DNA of 64,000 bases. Origin: Brevibacillus_C sp046036945 (GTDB taxonomy: Bacteria > Bacillota > Bacilli > Brevibacillales > Brevibacillaceae). This document shows positions 52,332 through 60,465 of the stretch, one piece after another. Where the stretch lies: assembly GCF_046036945.1 (NCBI RefSeq), contig NZ_JBJQOQ010000017.1:1-64000 (forward strand), in the 5' to 3' direction. Below the pieces are notes generated by a model. That model was given only the letters and a program-made list of their open reading frames with translations, did no database searches and had not been told where the DNA came from. The translations under genes were made by a program, and so were the position numbers. Every line of letters begins with the position of its first letter. Positions within the stretch are counted from its first letter, which is position 1.

Positions 52332-53951
52332 TTATTTCCCCCTGGCTCGGCCATGTTCATAGACGACCTTGCCGTCAACCATCGTTAGCCGCACTTTTGT
52401 ATCCGGGATCTCTTCGACTGGCACTTCAAAGAGATTTCGCTCCAGGACGACAAGGTCGGCAAGCTTGCCTGCTTCCAGTGTCCCGAGTTCGTGCTCTCTG
52501 AATGAACCGTAGGCCGGGCCGCTTGTATACGCTCTCAACGCTTCGGCAAGCGTGATCCGTTCATGCGGGTGCCACACTTCTGTTCCGCTGCTGTCGATTC
52601 TCGTGACCGCACGATAAATCTGGAGAAGCGGATGTAACTTATCAATCGGGAAGTCTGTTCCAAATGCCAGATTTGCACCCGTCTTTTGCAGGGTGTGAAT
52701 CAAGAAAACACGCTTTTCCCGCTCGGGGCCGATCCGCTCGGTGTACACGCCCCTCTCAGACATTGCCAGGTGGTCCGGCTGCATCGAGACGGTCACGCCA
52801 AGCTGCTTGAAACGGGGGATGTCATTCGGGTGAATCACTTCCACATGCTCGACGGAATGGCGCGCATCCCGCTTGCCGTTGACCTTTTGCGCTTCTTCAT
52901 AGGCGTCTAACGCGAGGCGAATCGCTCCGTCCCCAATGGCGTGAAACCGGATGCTAAAACCCTCTTTATCTGCCTCAACGACCCATTTTTTGATCGTCTC
53001 GGGAGGAAAAGTCGTCTCGCCGCGTTCCCCCGGCTGATCCGCATAAGGCTCAAGCATATAAGCCGTACGGGCGGTAATCACGCCATCGATAAACTGTTTT
53101 AGCCCCGATACGCGGAGTTTATCCGATTGATACGTATCACGAAGCCGCTTGGCCCGCTCAAGATCGCCGTTTAAGGCAGGCCATAAATGAATGCGTGCGG
53201 TTAATTTTCCGCTGTCTTCAAATTCCTTGAACACAGCCAGTGCGTCGATTGATTTTAAAGCGTGCAAGTCGTGGACAGCCGTCACCCCCAGGCTTGCTGC
53301 GTGTGCCAGGAAATGAGCGAAGATCTCACTCTTTTGTGCATGGGAAAACTCAAATGCCTGGCCGACAACCGCCCCCATCGCTTTTTCATATAAAATGCCG
53401 TTTGGCTCCCCGTTATCATCTTTTCCAATGATGCCATATGCGGGGTTTTCCGTATGGCGCGTAATATTGGCGATTTCCAGTGCCTTTGCATTCACCCAGG
53501 CGTAGTGGCCTTCGGCGTGAAACATCATGGCCGGACGGTCAGGCAGAATGCGGTCCAGAGAGTGGCGGGTCGGCAACCGAGGCTCCTCCCAATACCCCGC
53601 ATCCCATGTAAATCCAATTACCCAGGGATTGTCCGGGTTTGATTCGGCGAATTCGCGTATCATTTCCACCGCTTCCGCTTCCGAGCGAGCCGCGAACAGA
53701 TCGACACTGTTGAGCGCAACGGCACCCTGCATGATATGAAGATGGAAATCATGGAATCCCGGCATGATCAACTGGTCATCAAATCGATAGATCTTCGTGT
53801 GTTCCCCTATGTAGGGTTTCAGTTCCTCGTCAGCGCCAATCGCCATGATTTTGTTGCCTGCGATGGCGATGGACGCGGGCTCCGGTTGATCAGTAAGTCC
53901 TGTAAATACAGCATTACTGGAAAGAATTACGTCGGCTGGTCGATGGGACAT
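52332..53951 (-). CDS. Amidohydrolase family 3 protein (YtcJ/NfdA-like), copy 2
   Basis: 539 residues. Same motifs as copy 1: MPGFHDFHLHIMQG, RFHAIGDGAIRLAL, SVEHVEVIHPND, AFGTDFPID. The two copies differ mostly in surface-like stretches (for example residues 185-240 and the C-terminal tail HGRARGK), consistent with retained function and some divergence in specificity. Start: ATG 53951, eight bases after AAAGGTG; upstream TTG is less likely. Confidence 0.9.
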   Translation of the reverse strand: MSHRPADVILSSNAVFTGLTDQPEPASIAIAGNKIMAIGADEELKPYIGEHTKIYRFDDQLIMPGFHDFHLHIMQGAVALNSVDLFAARSEAEAVEMIREFAESNPDNPWVIGFTWDAGYWEEPRLPTRHSLDRILPDRPAMMFHAEGHYAWVNAKALEIANITRHTENPAYGIIGKDDNGEPNGILYEKAMGAVVGQAFEFSHAQKSEIFAHFLAHAASLGVTAVHDLHALKSIDALAVFKEFEDSGKLTARIHLWPALNGDLERAKRLRDTYQSDKLRVSGLKQFIDGVITARTAYMLEPYADQPGERGETTFPPETIKKWVVEADKEGFSIRFHAIGDGAIRLALDAYEEAQKVNGKRDARHSVEHVEVIHPNDIPRFKQLGVTVSMQPDHLAMSERGVYTERIGPEREKRVFLIHTLQKTGANLAFGTDFPIDKLHPLLQIYRAVTRIDSSGTEVWHPHERITLAEALRAYTSGPAYGSFREHELGTLEAGKLADLVVLERNLFEVPVEEIPDTKVRLTMVDGKVVYEHGRARGK

Positions 53952-53992
53952 CAGCAATCACACCTTTCATTATCTTTACGTTGGCTCTATGG

Positions 53993-55336
53993 TTACGCCT
54001 CTTCAAAGGCAAGCTCCGGGGGCGGTTGTCTAAACATTTTGGTAAGGTTGAGCAGGTAGACAAATCCGGTAAGAAGCCAGATTCCCCCTAGCATCAGGGA
54101 GTGTTTATCCAACTTGATAAAGAACAGTCCAATGAGCGCCGCTCCAATAAGCGGAATAATCAGATATCGAATGGTACCTTGAAAAGACCTCTGTTTCTTT
54201 CGGAAATAATAGTGGGCGACAACTGCGAGATTCACAAAGAAAAAGGCGAACAGCGCTCCGAAATTTATCAGCGACACGGCCGTGGTAAGATTTAAAAATA
54301 GGGCACTTAAGGCAATCACACCGACGATGAGGATATTGAACACCGGTGTACGGTATTTGGGGGACAGATAGCCAAAGATTTTTTTCGGCAGCACGTTTTC
54401 TCTTCCCATCGCGTACAAAATGCGGGATGCGCTGGTTCCCGATGCAACGGCGGAAGCAAAACCGGCTGTCAACCCTATCGCTACGAAGATGCTCGTAAAA
54501 ATATTTCCGCCGATATACATCGCAATCTCCAAATAGGCGGATTCAGGATTTTTGAAAGACTGAAACTCCGGATAGATCAATTGCGCAAAATAAGAACCGG
54601 CGATGTACAAAAATCCGCCAATCAGCGTGATGGAGTAGATCGCTTTTGGCAGCGTTTTCGCGGGGTTCTTCGTCTCTTCTGACAACGCGGTCACGGCGTC
54701 AAAGCCGAGAAAGGTAAAACAGAGAATCGGGACGACAGACAGCAGCGCAGGCAGCGGTATCTCGGAATCAAAAAAAGGTGCGGTTGAAAATAATGTCCCT
54801 GCTCCTTTACCTGCGAGCAGCCCTTTCATCGTCAAAATAAAAAAGAGGGCAAACAGCAAAATTTGCAAGAGGAGCAAGTACATGTTTAGGTTGGCCGCAA
54901 ATTTGATGCCCAGGATGTTGACGGTTGTCATAATCACGATAAATGAAAGGATCCAGACAAACATCGGAATGGATGGGAAATAAGCTTTCAATGCGATTCC
55001 AACGAGCAGGGAGCTGATCATCGGGCTGAACATATAGTCAATGATGATCGTCCAGCCGACGATAAACCCGATATGCGGGCTGATCGATTTTTGCGTAAAC
55101 GTGTAGGCCGCGCCCGCTTTTGGGAACGCTTTCACTAATTGGGCATAGCTGTAAGCGGTAAACAACATGACCACCAGCGCAATCGCGTAAGCGGTCGGCA
55201 GCATCCCGTTTGTGCTTTGCACAGCCACTCCGTATGTGGAGAAAAACGTCTTTGGTGCCATAAAAGCCAATCCGAAAAAGACGACATACTTCAACGTAAG
55301 AGAGCGTTTCAGCGTGGGGGAATCCGCATTTCCCAT
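53993..55336 (-). CDS. APC superfamily amino acid/amine permease, copy 2
   Basis: 447 residues, 12 transmembrane segments: LKRSLTLKYVVFFGLAFMAPKTFFSTYG, SFTFLGFDAVTALSEETKNPAK-type loop, SGTSASRILYAMGRENVLPKKIFGYLS. Paralogue of the gene at 50949. First gene of the four-gene operon; ATG start with AAGGAGG, 43 bases downstream of a sigma-54 promoter. Confidence 0.9.
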   Translation of the reverse strand: MGNADSPTLKRSLTLKYVVFFGLAFMAPKTFFSTYGVAVQSTNGMLPTAYAIALVVMLFTAYSYAQLVKAFPKAGAAYTFTQKSISPHIGFIVGWTIIIDYMFSPMISSLLVGIALKAYFPSIPMFVWILSFIVIMTTVNILGIKFAANLNMYLLLLQILLFALFFILTMKGLLAGKGAGTLFSTAPFFDSEIPLPALLSVVPILCFTFLGFDAVTALSEETKNPAKTLPKAIYSITLIGGFLYIAGSYFAQLIYPEFQSFKNPESAYLEIAMYIGGNIFTSIFVAIGLTAGFASAVASGTSASRILYAMGRENVLPKKIFGYLSPKYRTPVFNILIVGVIALSALFLNLTTAVSLINFGALFAFFFVNLAVVAHYYFRKKQRSFQGTIRYLIIPLIGAALIGLFFIKLDKHSLMLGGIWLLTGFVYLLNLTKMFRQPPPELAFEEA

Positions 55337-55378
55337 TCATCAATCCTCCTTGTCGGCACGTTAGCAAAAATGTGCTGA

Positions 55379-55394
55379 TGCATGTACTGTGCCA
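55379..55394 (-). promoter_or_regulatory. Sigma-54 promoter of the duplicated permease-amidohydrolase operon
   Basis: On the minus strand TGGCACAGTACATGCA: perfect -24 element and a -12 with one mismatch (ATGCA for TTGCA) at exact spacing, 43 bases upstream of the first permease gene. Confidence 0.7.
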
Positions 55395-55477
55395 AGTCGG
55401 ATCATCAGGGGAAACTGCGTTTGAAATGCCGTTTTTATGGGGAATAGAGAAGGTTGGCAGAGGATCATCAACTTGAA

Positions 55478-55515
55478 GGAGTATTCACTTTTGCATGAGT
55501 TATCCGCTTTTGCAT
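55478..55515 (+). repeat. Two tandem 19-base repeats, possible enhancer sites
   Basis: GGAGTATTCACTTTTGCAT (55478-55496) and GAGTTATCCGCTTTTGCAT (55497-55515) lie head to tail, sharing CTTTTGCAT and TAT/TATC parts. They sit 85-135 bases upstream of the -24/-12 element at 55379, where sigma-54 activators bind. The motif differs from the TGTCTC palindrome used nearby, so a different activator is likely. Confidence 0.55.
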
Positions 55516-55589
55516 AACGAAAATGCCGGCGCAAGAATCCGGAGGGGTGAAGCGAACAGGCGGCCCGCCCGGCATAAACCGGCGGGCCG

Positions 55590-56375
55590 CTACTGCGCCG
55601 TGTAACCGCCGTCGATCACGACGGCCTGCCCCGTGATCCCCGCCGCCTTTTCGCTGGCGAGAAAGACGGCGTATTCAGCCACCTCTTGGACGGTGATCAG
55701 CCGCTTTTGCGGAACGAGCGGATAGATCACCTGCTCCAACACCTTTTCAACAGGAACCTCTCTCGTCTTTGCCAGGTCCTTCATTTGATTTCGCACCAGC
55801 GGCGTGTCGACGTAACCGGGACATAAAGCATTGACCGTGATGCCGTGCGCAGCTCCCTCCAGGGCAGCCACCTTGGTAAGGCCAATCAAGCCGTGCTTGG
55901 CGCTGTTGTACCCCGCTTTTCCGGCGAAGCCGACCAGCCCGTTGATCGAGGCGATATTGATGATTCGCCCAAAGCCTTGCCGTTTCATCACGGGAAAGAC
56001 GTGCTTGATCGCCATAAACGGCGCCACCAGCATCAGCCGGACCATCAGCTCAAACCTTTCCGTGGGAAATTCCTCGATCGGGGCGACGTGCTGCATGCCG
56101 GCATTGTTGACGAGAATGTCGATTTGTCCATACGCTTTTTCTGCCGCTTCCAGGCAATCTCGTATCTCCTGTTCGTTCAGTACGTCGCACTTCATAGCAA
56201 GCACCTGCAAGCCGTCCGCTTGCAGGTGCTTGGCTGCTTCAGACAAAGCTTCCTGATTTTTATCTGACAGGACTACTTTTGCCCCTGCGTGCCCCATCTC
56301 CTTGGCGATCTGCAGCCCTATCCCGCTTGCAGCCCCTGTAATAAATGCTGAACGATCCGCTAGCATCCTGTTCAA
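55590..56375 (-). CDS. bdhA: 3-Hydroxybutyrate dehydrogenase-like short-chain dehydrogenase
   Basis: 261 residues. SDR fold: TGAASGIG cofactor motif, NNAG, catalytic Ser-Tyr-Lys in IASINGLVGFAGKAGYNSAKHG, and NALCPGYVDTPLVRNQ, typical of bacterial D-3-hydroxybutyrate dehydrogenases, which oxidise 3-hydroxybutyrate to acetoacetate with NAD+. Start: TTG 56375, eight bases after GGAGG (an ATG at 56366 is the alternative). Divergent from a secreted hydrolase gene, with a perfect sigma-54 promoter. Confidence 0.88.
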   Translation of the reverse strand: MNRMLADRSAFITGAASGIGLQIAKEMGHAGAKVVLSDKNQEALSEAAKHLQADGLQVLAMKCDVLNEQEIRDCLEAAEKAYGQIDILVNNAGMQHVAPIEEFPTERFELMVRLMLVAPFMAIKHVFPVMKRQGFGRIINIASINGLVGFAGKAGYNSAKHGLIGLTKVAALEGAAHGITVNALCPGYVDTPLVRNQMKDLAKTREVPVEKVLEQVIYPLVPQKRLITVQEVAEYAVFLASEKAAGITGQAVVIDGGYTAQ

Positions 56376-56451
56376 CGATCATCCCTCCGTCGCGATTGAT
56401 GAAATCAATCGGGTTTCCAGTCGTGTACTGCGAATACAGGCAATAGCAAGT

Positions 56452-56467
56452 AGCAAAAAACGTGCCA
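56452..56467 (-). promoter_or_regulatory. Sigma-54 promoter of the bdhA-like gene
   Basis: On the minus strand TGGCACGTTTTTTGCT is a full match to the -24/-12 consensus TGGCACG-N4-TTGCW. Predicted transcription start about 65 bases before the TTG start codon. Confidence 0.88.
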
Positions 56468-56512
56468 GATGCCCAATTCTAATGGAAAATCAGGTGTTTG
56501 CCCTCTTGGATG

Positions 56513-56572
56513 TGTCTCATAAAAGAGACATGTCGCTGCTTTGTCATCCGACTATGTTGCTGACACGAGACA
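56513..56572 (+). promoter_or_regulatory. Shared enhancer sites for divergent sigma-54 promoters
   Basis: TGTCTCATAAAAGAGACA (56513-56530) is a perfect 6-6-6 palindrome; TGTTGCTGACACGAGACA (56555-56572) is a degenerate second copy, 42 bases (four helical turns) away. Both lie between the divergent -24/-12 promoters at 56452 and 56614. The same motif occurs upstream of the Liv operon next to the activator gene. Confidence 0.7.
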
Positions 56573-56613
56573 CACTTTCATTGTTCACGGCGAAACGGCA
56601 GATCATACCGCAC

Positions 56614-56629
56614 TGGTACGTGACTTGCA
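56614..56629 (+). promoter_or_regulatory. Sigma-54 promoter of the secreted hydrolase gene
   Basis: TGGTACGTGACTTGCA matches TGGCACG-N4-TTGCW with a single mismatch (T for C) and exact spacing; about 38 bases before the ATG at 56667. Confidence 0.8.
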
Positions 56630-56666
56630 ACCGATCGCAGCAAAAAGAGTTTTAAGGAGGGTAAGG

Positions 56667-58193
56667 ATGAAACGGAACAGGATTTCGGCTGTTTTTCAGA
56701 CGCTGTTGGGGTTGGCTCTGGCTTGTCCCATCGTTCTGCCCGGTGCAGCCCAAGCAGCTTATTCACCGGTGATTCCCGGAGCGCACAGCGTTACCGTGAC
56801 CAAATTTGACGGCAAAAACGGGAATTGGCTGACAACGAAAAACCCCGTCCAGTACGACGGCGCCATTCAGTTTGGCAACCTTGGCTTGGCCCCGACAGTC
56901 TGGGGAGACAAGCATAAGCAAACAGGCTGGCACAGCATGTACAAACCTGCTGAGGTAACAGGCACACAGGTAAACGGCATGTTTGAAGATGCCAAATTTG
57001 TCATTCGCGTACCCGACGACTGGAACGGAAAATTGGTTGTAGCGGGAATTCCCGGCACGCGCAATGAAACCTCCACGGATCTCTTGTTCAGCGATTACGT
57101 ACTCAAAAAGGGCTTCGCGTTTGCCGCCATCGATAAAGGCACACAGGGTGAAATCGACCCAAGCGATCCCTTTGCCAAGAGCAAAAACGCATTGGTCGCC
57201 AAGGAGGATACGCTGATGGAGTGGAACGAGCGCTTCAGACAGGTGACGAAGGCCGCTCACCGCTACTTGGCGGACAACTATCCCACGCAATGCATCAGCC
57301 CGGATGACCGCAGCAATCCAGCTGCCAAACTGATCTCCAAAGACCACCCCATCCCCACGTATGCCATCGGTATTTCCAACGGCGGGTATGTCGTCCGTTT
57401 TGCATTGGAACACGACGATCCCAAAAAAACGAAAGAACCCGCGCTGTATGACGGCGGCGTGGATTGGGAAGGAGTGCTGTGGCGGGCAGACGAACCGAAC
57501 TTGATCACCTCTTTGACTGCGATCGTCAACCATGCCGAGGCGGCGATTTACGGAAACGGAACAGAAAAGCAACAGGCGATCGAGGAAATGTACAAGGCGG
57601 GACTGCCGAGGGGCTCGGAAAAACTGTGGCCCTATTACGATCAGGTGTACTGGTTTTTAACGCTCAACATCTACCGCGATGAATTCGATCCCGGGGCTCC
57701 CCGGCGGATCCAGTGGCGCGATTACCTGACATTCACGCCGCAAGGGACTCGCGACCGTACCTTTGACGCCATTTTCCAGGACTACGACTATGCCAAGCGG
57801 CCCGGACATGTGAAGAAAGCGGTCAAGGAGATCGAAAATACTGGCCAGATCAACGTGCCGCTGATCTCGGTTTTCGGTTCGTGGGACGCCTTGATCTTCC
57901 CAGAGGTACACGGAACAGCCTACCATCAGCTCGTCGAAAAGGCAGGCAAGGGAGCTCTTCATCGGCTCTATTTGGTAGAAAAAGGGAACCACGTCGACAG
58001 CCTGGTCTGGAGCGCCTCCGACCCGGACCACGAGATACAGCCCTTGCTCCCCTACGTCCATCAGAGCTTTGACCTGCTGGTCAAATGGGTGGAAGAGAAC
58101 GTCGAGGCTCCCGAAAGCAAAACGATTCCATCACCCGGGAATCCGGTCAAAGTGATCGACATTGCCACCGGAGAGGAAATCGATCCGTATTGA
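56667..58193 (+). CDS. Secreted alpha/beta hydrolase, tannase/3-hydroxybutyrate-oligomer-hydrolase-like
   Basis: 508 residues. Signal peptide of about 33 residues (LGLALACPIVLPGAAQA, cleavage after AQA). Alpha/beta hydrolase with nucleophile motif GISNGGYV, a late Asp (FGSWDALIFP) and His (EKGNHVDSLVW). It recalls large secreted esterases acting on tannins or on 3-hydroxybutyrate oligomers. Being divergent from a 3-hydroxybutyrate dehydrogenase-like gene with shared control favours the second, as inference. Start: ATG 56667 after AAGGAGG; the open frame further upstream is untranslated. Confidence 0.85.
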   Translation: MKRNRISAVFQTLLGLALACPIVLPGAAQAAYSPVIPGAHSVTVTKFDGKNGNWLTTKNPVQYDGAIQFGNLGLAPTVWGDKHKQTGWHSMYKPAEVTGTQVNGMFEDAKFVIRVPDDWNGKLVVAGIPGTRNETSTDLLFSDYVLKKGFAFAAIDKGTQGEIDPSDPFAKSKNALVAKEDTLMEWNERFRQVTKAAHRYLADNYPTQCISPDDRSNPAAKLISKDHPIPTYAIGISNGGYVVRFALEHDDPKKTKEPALYDGGVDWEGVLWRADEPNLITSLTAIVNHAEAAIYGNGTEKQQAIEEMYKAGLPRGSEKLWPYYDQVYWFLTLNIYRDEFDPGAPRRIQWRDYLTFTPQGTRDRTFDAIFQDYDYAKRPGHVKKAVKEIENTGQINVPLISVFGSWDALIFPEVHGTAYHQLVEKAGKGALHRLYLVEKGNHVDSLVWSASDPDHEIQPLLPYVHQSFDLLVKWVEENVEAPESKTIPSPGNPVKVIDIATGEEIDPY

Positions 58194-58240
58194 AAAAACG
58201 GCTGTCTCGGGCAAATTGCCTGCCCGGGACAGCCGTTTTC
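58192..58240. terminator. Bidirectional terminator between the hydrolase gene and eutH
   Basis: ACGGCTGTCtCGGGC-aaattgcct-GCCCGgGACAGCCGT with T-tracts on both sides (TTTTCC on plus, TTTTTTC on minus). It ends two convergent units. Confidence 0.9.
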
Positions 58241-58244
58241 CGTT

Positions 58245-59513
58245 CTACCCATTCACGCCTATTTTCCCATCCATCTCCCGCTTCTCCAGATACTCGCTCG
58301 CGCCAATCACGCCGCTTGCCCGGTCCTGCTTTTCCAACTCCAGCGCCTTCGGAACGGATATCCAGTAGGCCAGGGCGATAGCCAAGGCGCCGCCCGCCAC
58401 TTTGCCGATCATCAGCGGCAAGATGATCGTCGGCTGGAAGTTGGCGGAAAAGGCCAGGTGATCCCCGAACAGAAAGGCGGCACAGACGGCAAAGGCGATA
58501 TTCAGCACCTTGTCCTTCGGGCGCATGTCTCTGATCAGGCGGTACATCGCCAGGATGTTGGCGACAGTGGCCAGGATGCCCGCACTGCCCACACCGCTTA
58601 AGCCCACTTTATTTCCGACGACGGCAAGCGGTCCCGCCAGGTATTTCTTGATCGTATACACCATCGGGAAGGCCCCGGCCAGCATCACGCCGATGTAGCC
58701 CGCCGTCTCAAGCGCGCGGAATTGATCCGCCTGATCGGCGATGATCGGATCGAAGCCCCAGCCGCCGAAAAGCGCCGAGAATGCCCCGGTGAAGTACTCC
58801 ACGATGGAAAAGACCAACACCAGCTTGAGGCCGGCATCCATGATCCGCCCGAACCACATGAAGCCTTTGATCATCTGGTCGGGAAAAAACCGAAGTCCCA
58901 GCGCGATCGCTGCGACGATCACGATCAACGGCGTCAGATTGGACAGAATCGTGCCAAAGCCCAAGGACAAATGATAGTCCGATGCCGCTTCCGTCGAGAT
59001 CTGGCCGCGAACCCCCGCACTCGTCAAAGCGAGGATGGAGCTGGTGATAAACACCCCGACCGGCACGGTCAAGATGCCCGACATGATCCCTAGGGCCATG
59101 TACTTGTGATCCCGCTTATCCAGCATCGCCAGGCCCACCGGTATGCTGAAGACGATCGTCGCGCCGGCCATAAAGCCGGTGACCATCGCCATGATCCAGC
59201 TCTCCCGGCTGGCCGCCAAGGCTTCCGCCAGCTGGTATCCGCCCATGTCCGTCGCGATGAAGGTGGTCGCGGCCAGCGCCGGGTCGGCTCCGATCGCGCC
59301 GTAGACGGGGCCGAAGACAGCGCTGATGAACTTGGACAGGTACGGAATCGAGGCCATGATCCCGGCTACCGGTACGAAAATCGGGCCAATCGAGTACAGC
59401 CCCTGCAAAAACTCTTTTCCCAAGCCTTCCTCGTCATTGCGAATCGCCGCAACGGCACCGGCGACAGCGAATGCCATGATGATGTAAATCACAATCGTAC
59501 CGATCAACGCCAT
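58245..59513 (-). CDS. eutH: Ethanolamine transporter EutH
   Basis: 422 residues, about 11 membrane segments. EutH-specific stretches: LYSIGPIFVPVAGIMASIPYLSKFI, TFIATDMGGYQLAEALA and GFMAGATIVFSIPVGLAMLDKRDHKYMALG. Allows ethanolamine entry, important at low pH or low supply in other bacteria. Last gene of the eut catabolic operon, 50 bases after eutC. A short Lys/Glu tail follows the last helix. Confidence 0.95.
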   Translation of the reverse strand: MALIGTIVIYIIMAFAVAGAVAAIRNDEEGLGKEFLQGLYSIGPIFVPVAGIMASIPYLSKFISAVFGPVYGAIGADPALAATTFIATDMGGYQLAEALAASRESWIMAMVTGFMAGATIVFSIPVGLAMLDKRDHKYMALGIMSGILTVPVGVFITSSILALTSAGVRGQISTEAASDYHLSLGFGTILSNLTPLIVIVAAIALGLRFFPDQMIKGFMWFGRIMDAGLKLVLVFSIVEYFTGAFSALFGGWGFDPIIADQADQFRALETAGYIGVMLAGAFPMVYTIKKYLAGPLAVVGNKVGLSGVGSAGILATVANILAMYRLIRDMRPKDKVLNIAFAVCAAFLFGDHLAFSANFQPTIILPLMIGKVAGGALAIALAYWISVPKALELEKQDRASGVIGASEYLEKREMDGKIGVNG

Positions 59514-59564
59514 GTATTTCTCCCGTCCCTTCGTTAACCTTGCATACCCTCCGCTCGCTGCTCG

Positions 59565-60440
59565 TCAGGAGTTTTTCAACTGCATGTACTTGACTCCGCT
59601 CGCTTTGAACCTGAGGATGTCTTCAATCATATCCGCCAGATGAGCCCCTGCTTCTACGGGCGGCGTTCCACCGCGGTGAATATTAGAAATGACGGTTCGA
59701 TCCGATTCCACGCTGTTTTCGTTTGGCTGGTAAATCATGTAGGCACTGAGGCTCTCTGCCGTCGCCAGTCCCGGCCGCTCGCCGATCAGAGAAACGACCA
59801 CTTTGCACCCGACCAAGGCTGCTACCTCATCCTGCACCCAGACCCGTCCGCGCTTGATAAACACGGGCTGTCCGACGCTGATATGCTTCAGCTTCAGCCC
59901 CTGCAAGAGCGCGGATAAAAGGTCCTTGGTATTCGCTTCGACCGCCGATGAACTGAGCCCGTCGGAGACAATAATCTGCACGTCCTTCCCTTTCTCGCCG
60001 TTTTCCTTCAGCCATTGGGCCGATTCCTCGCATAGTTTCCTGCCCCCATCGAGGTTCATCAAATACTCCTGCATATCCTCCGCTCTCGTCCGCAGCACCG
60101 GCAGTCCCAGTTCGCGCAGGAAATCTTCGCTCACGTCTTTCATCACGGCATCGTGGGCTGCAGCCTGGTCGATTCGAAACTGCAGATAGCTGGTCGTCTT
60201 CATCCGCGTGCCGGCCCGGCCGATCGCGACACGCGCCGGAGTAATTTGCCTGGCCCGCTCGATGACCTGAGGATTCCGCGGATTGGTCAGCCCCATCTCC
60301 TTCTCTTCGGGAAAATAGATAGTTCCCGCATCTGTCGGCTCCATCGTCTGTTCACCGCTCCCCGGCTGCTTTGCCTCCGTTCGCCGGGAGAGCTCCTGCA
60401 GTACCTTTTGAACAATCTCCTCCATATCCAACTGGGACAT
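59565..60440 (-). CDS. eutC: Ethanolamine ammonia-lyase small subunit
   Basis: 291 residues, standard for EutC. Core motifs include ARVAIGRAGTRMKTTSYLQFRIDQAAAHDAV, IIVSDGLSSSAVEAN and LIGERPGLATAESLSAYMIY. Together with EutB and adenosylcobalamin it splits ethanolamine into acetaldehyde and ammonia. Residues 3-17 (QLDMEEIVQKVLQEL) form an amphipathic helix followed by a flexible linker, as in encapsulation peptides, implying targeting to a BMC. Start: ATG 60440, seven bases after GGAGGTG. Confidence 0.95.
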   Translation of the reverse strand: MSQLDMEEIVQKVLQELSRRTEAKQPGSGEQTMEPTDAGTIYFPEEKEMGLTNPRNPQVIERARQITPARVAIGRAGTRMKTTSYLQFRIDQAAAHDAVMKDVSEDFLRELGLPVLRTRAEDMQEYLMNLDGGRKLCEESAQWLKENGEKGKDVQIIVSDGLSSSAVEANTKDLLSALLQGLKLKHISVGQPVFIKRGRVWVQDEVAALVGCKVVVSLIGERPGLATAESLSAYMIYQPNENSVESDRTVISNIHRGGTPPVEAGAHLADMIEDILRFKASGVKYMQLKNS

Positions 60441-60465
60441 CACGCCTCACCTCCGACTTACCGTC

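Noticed and set aside
55350..55375. Second -24/-12-like sequence (GCACATTTTTGCT, minus strand)
   Set aside because: The GG of the -24 element is missing and spacing is off by one; the element at 55379 fits better.
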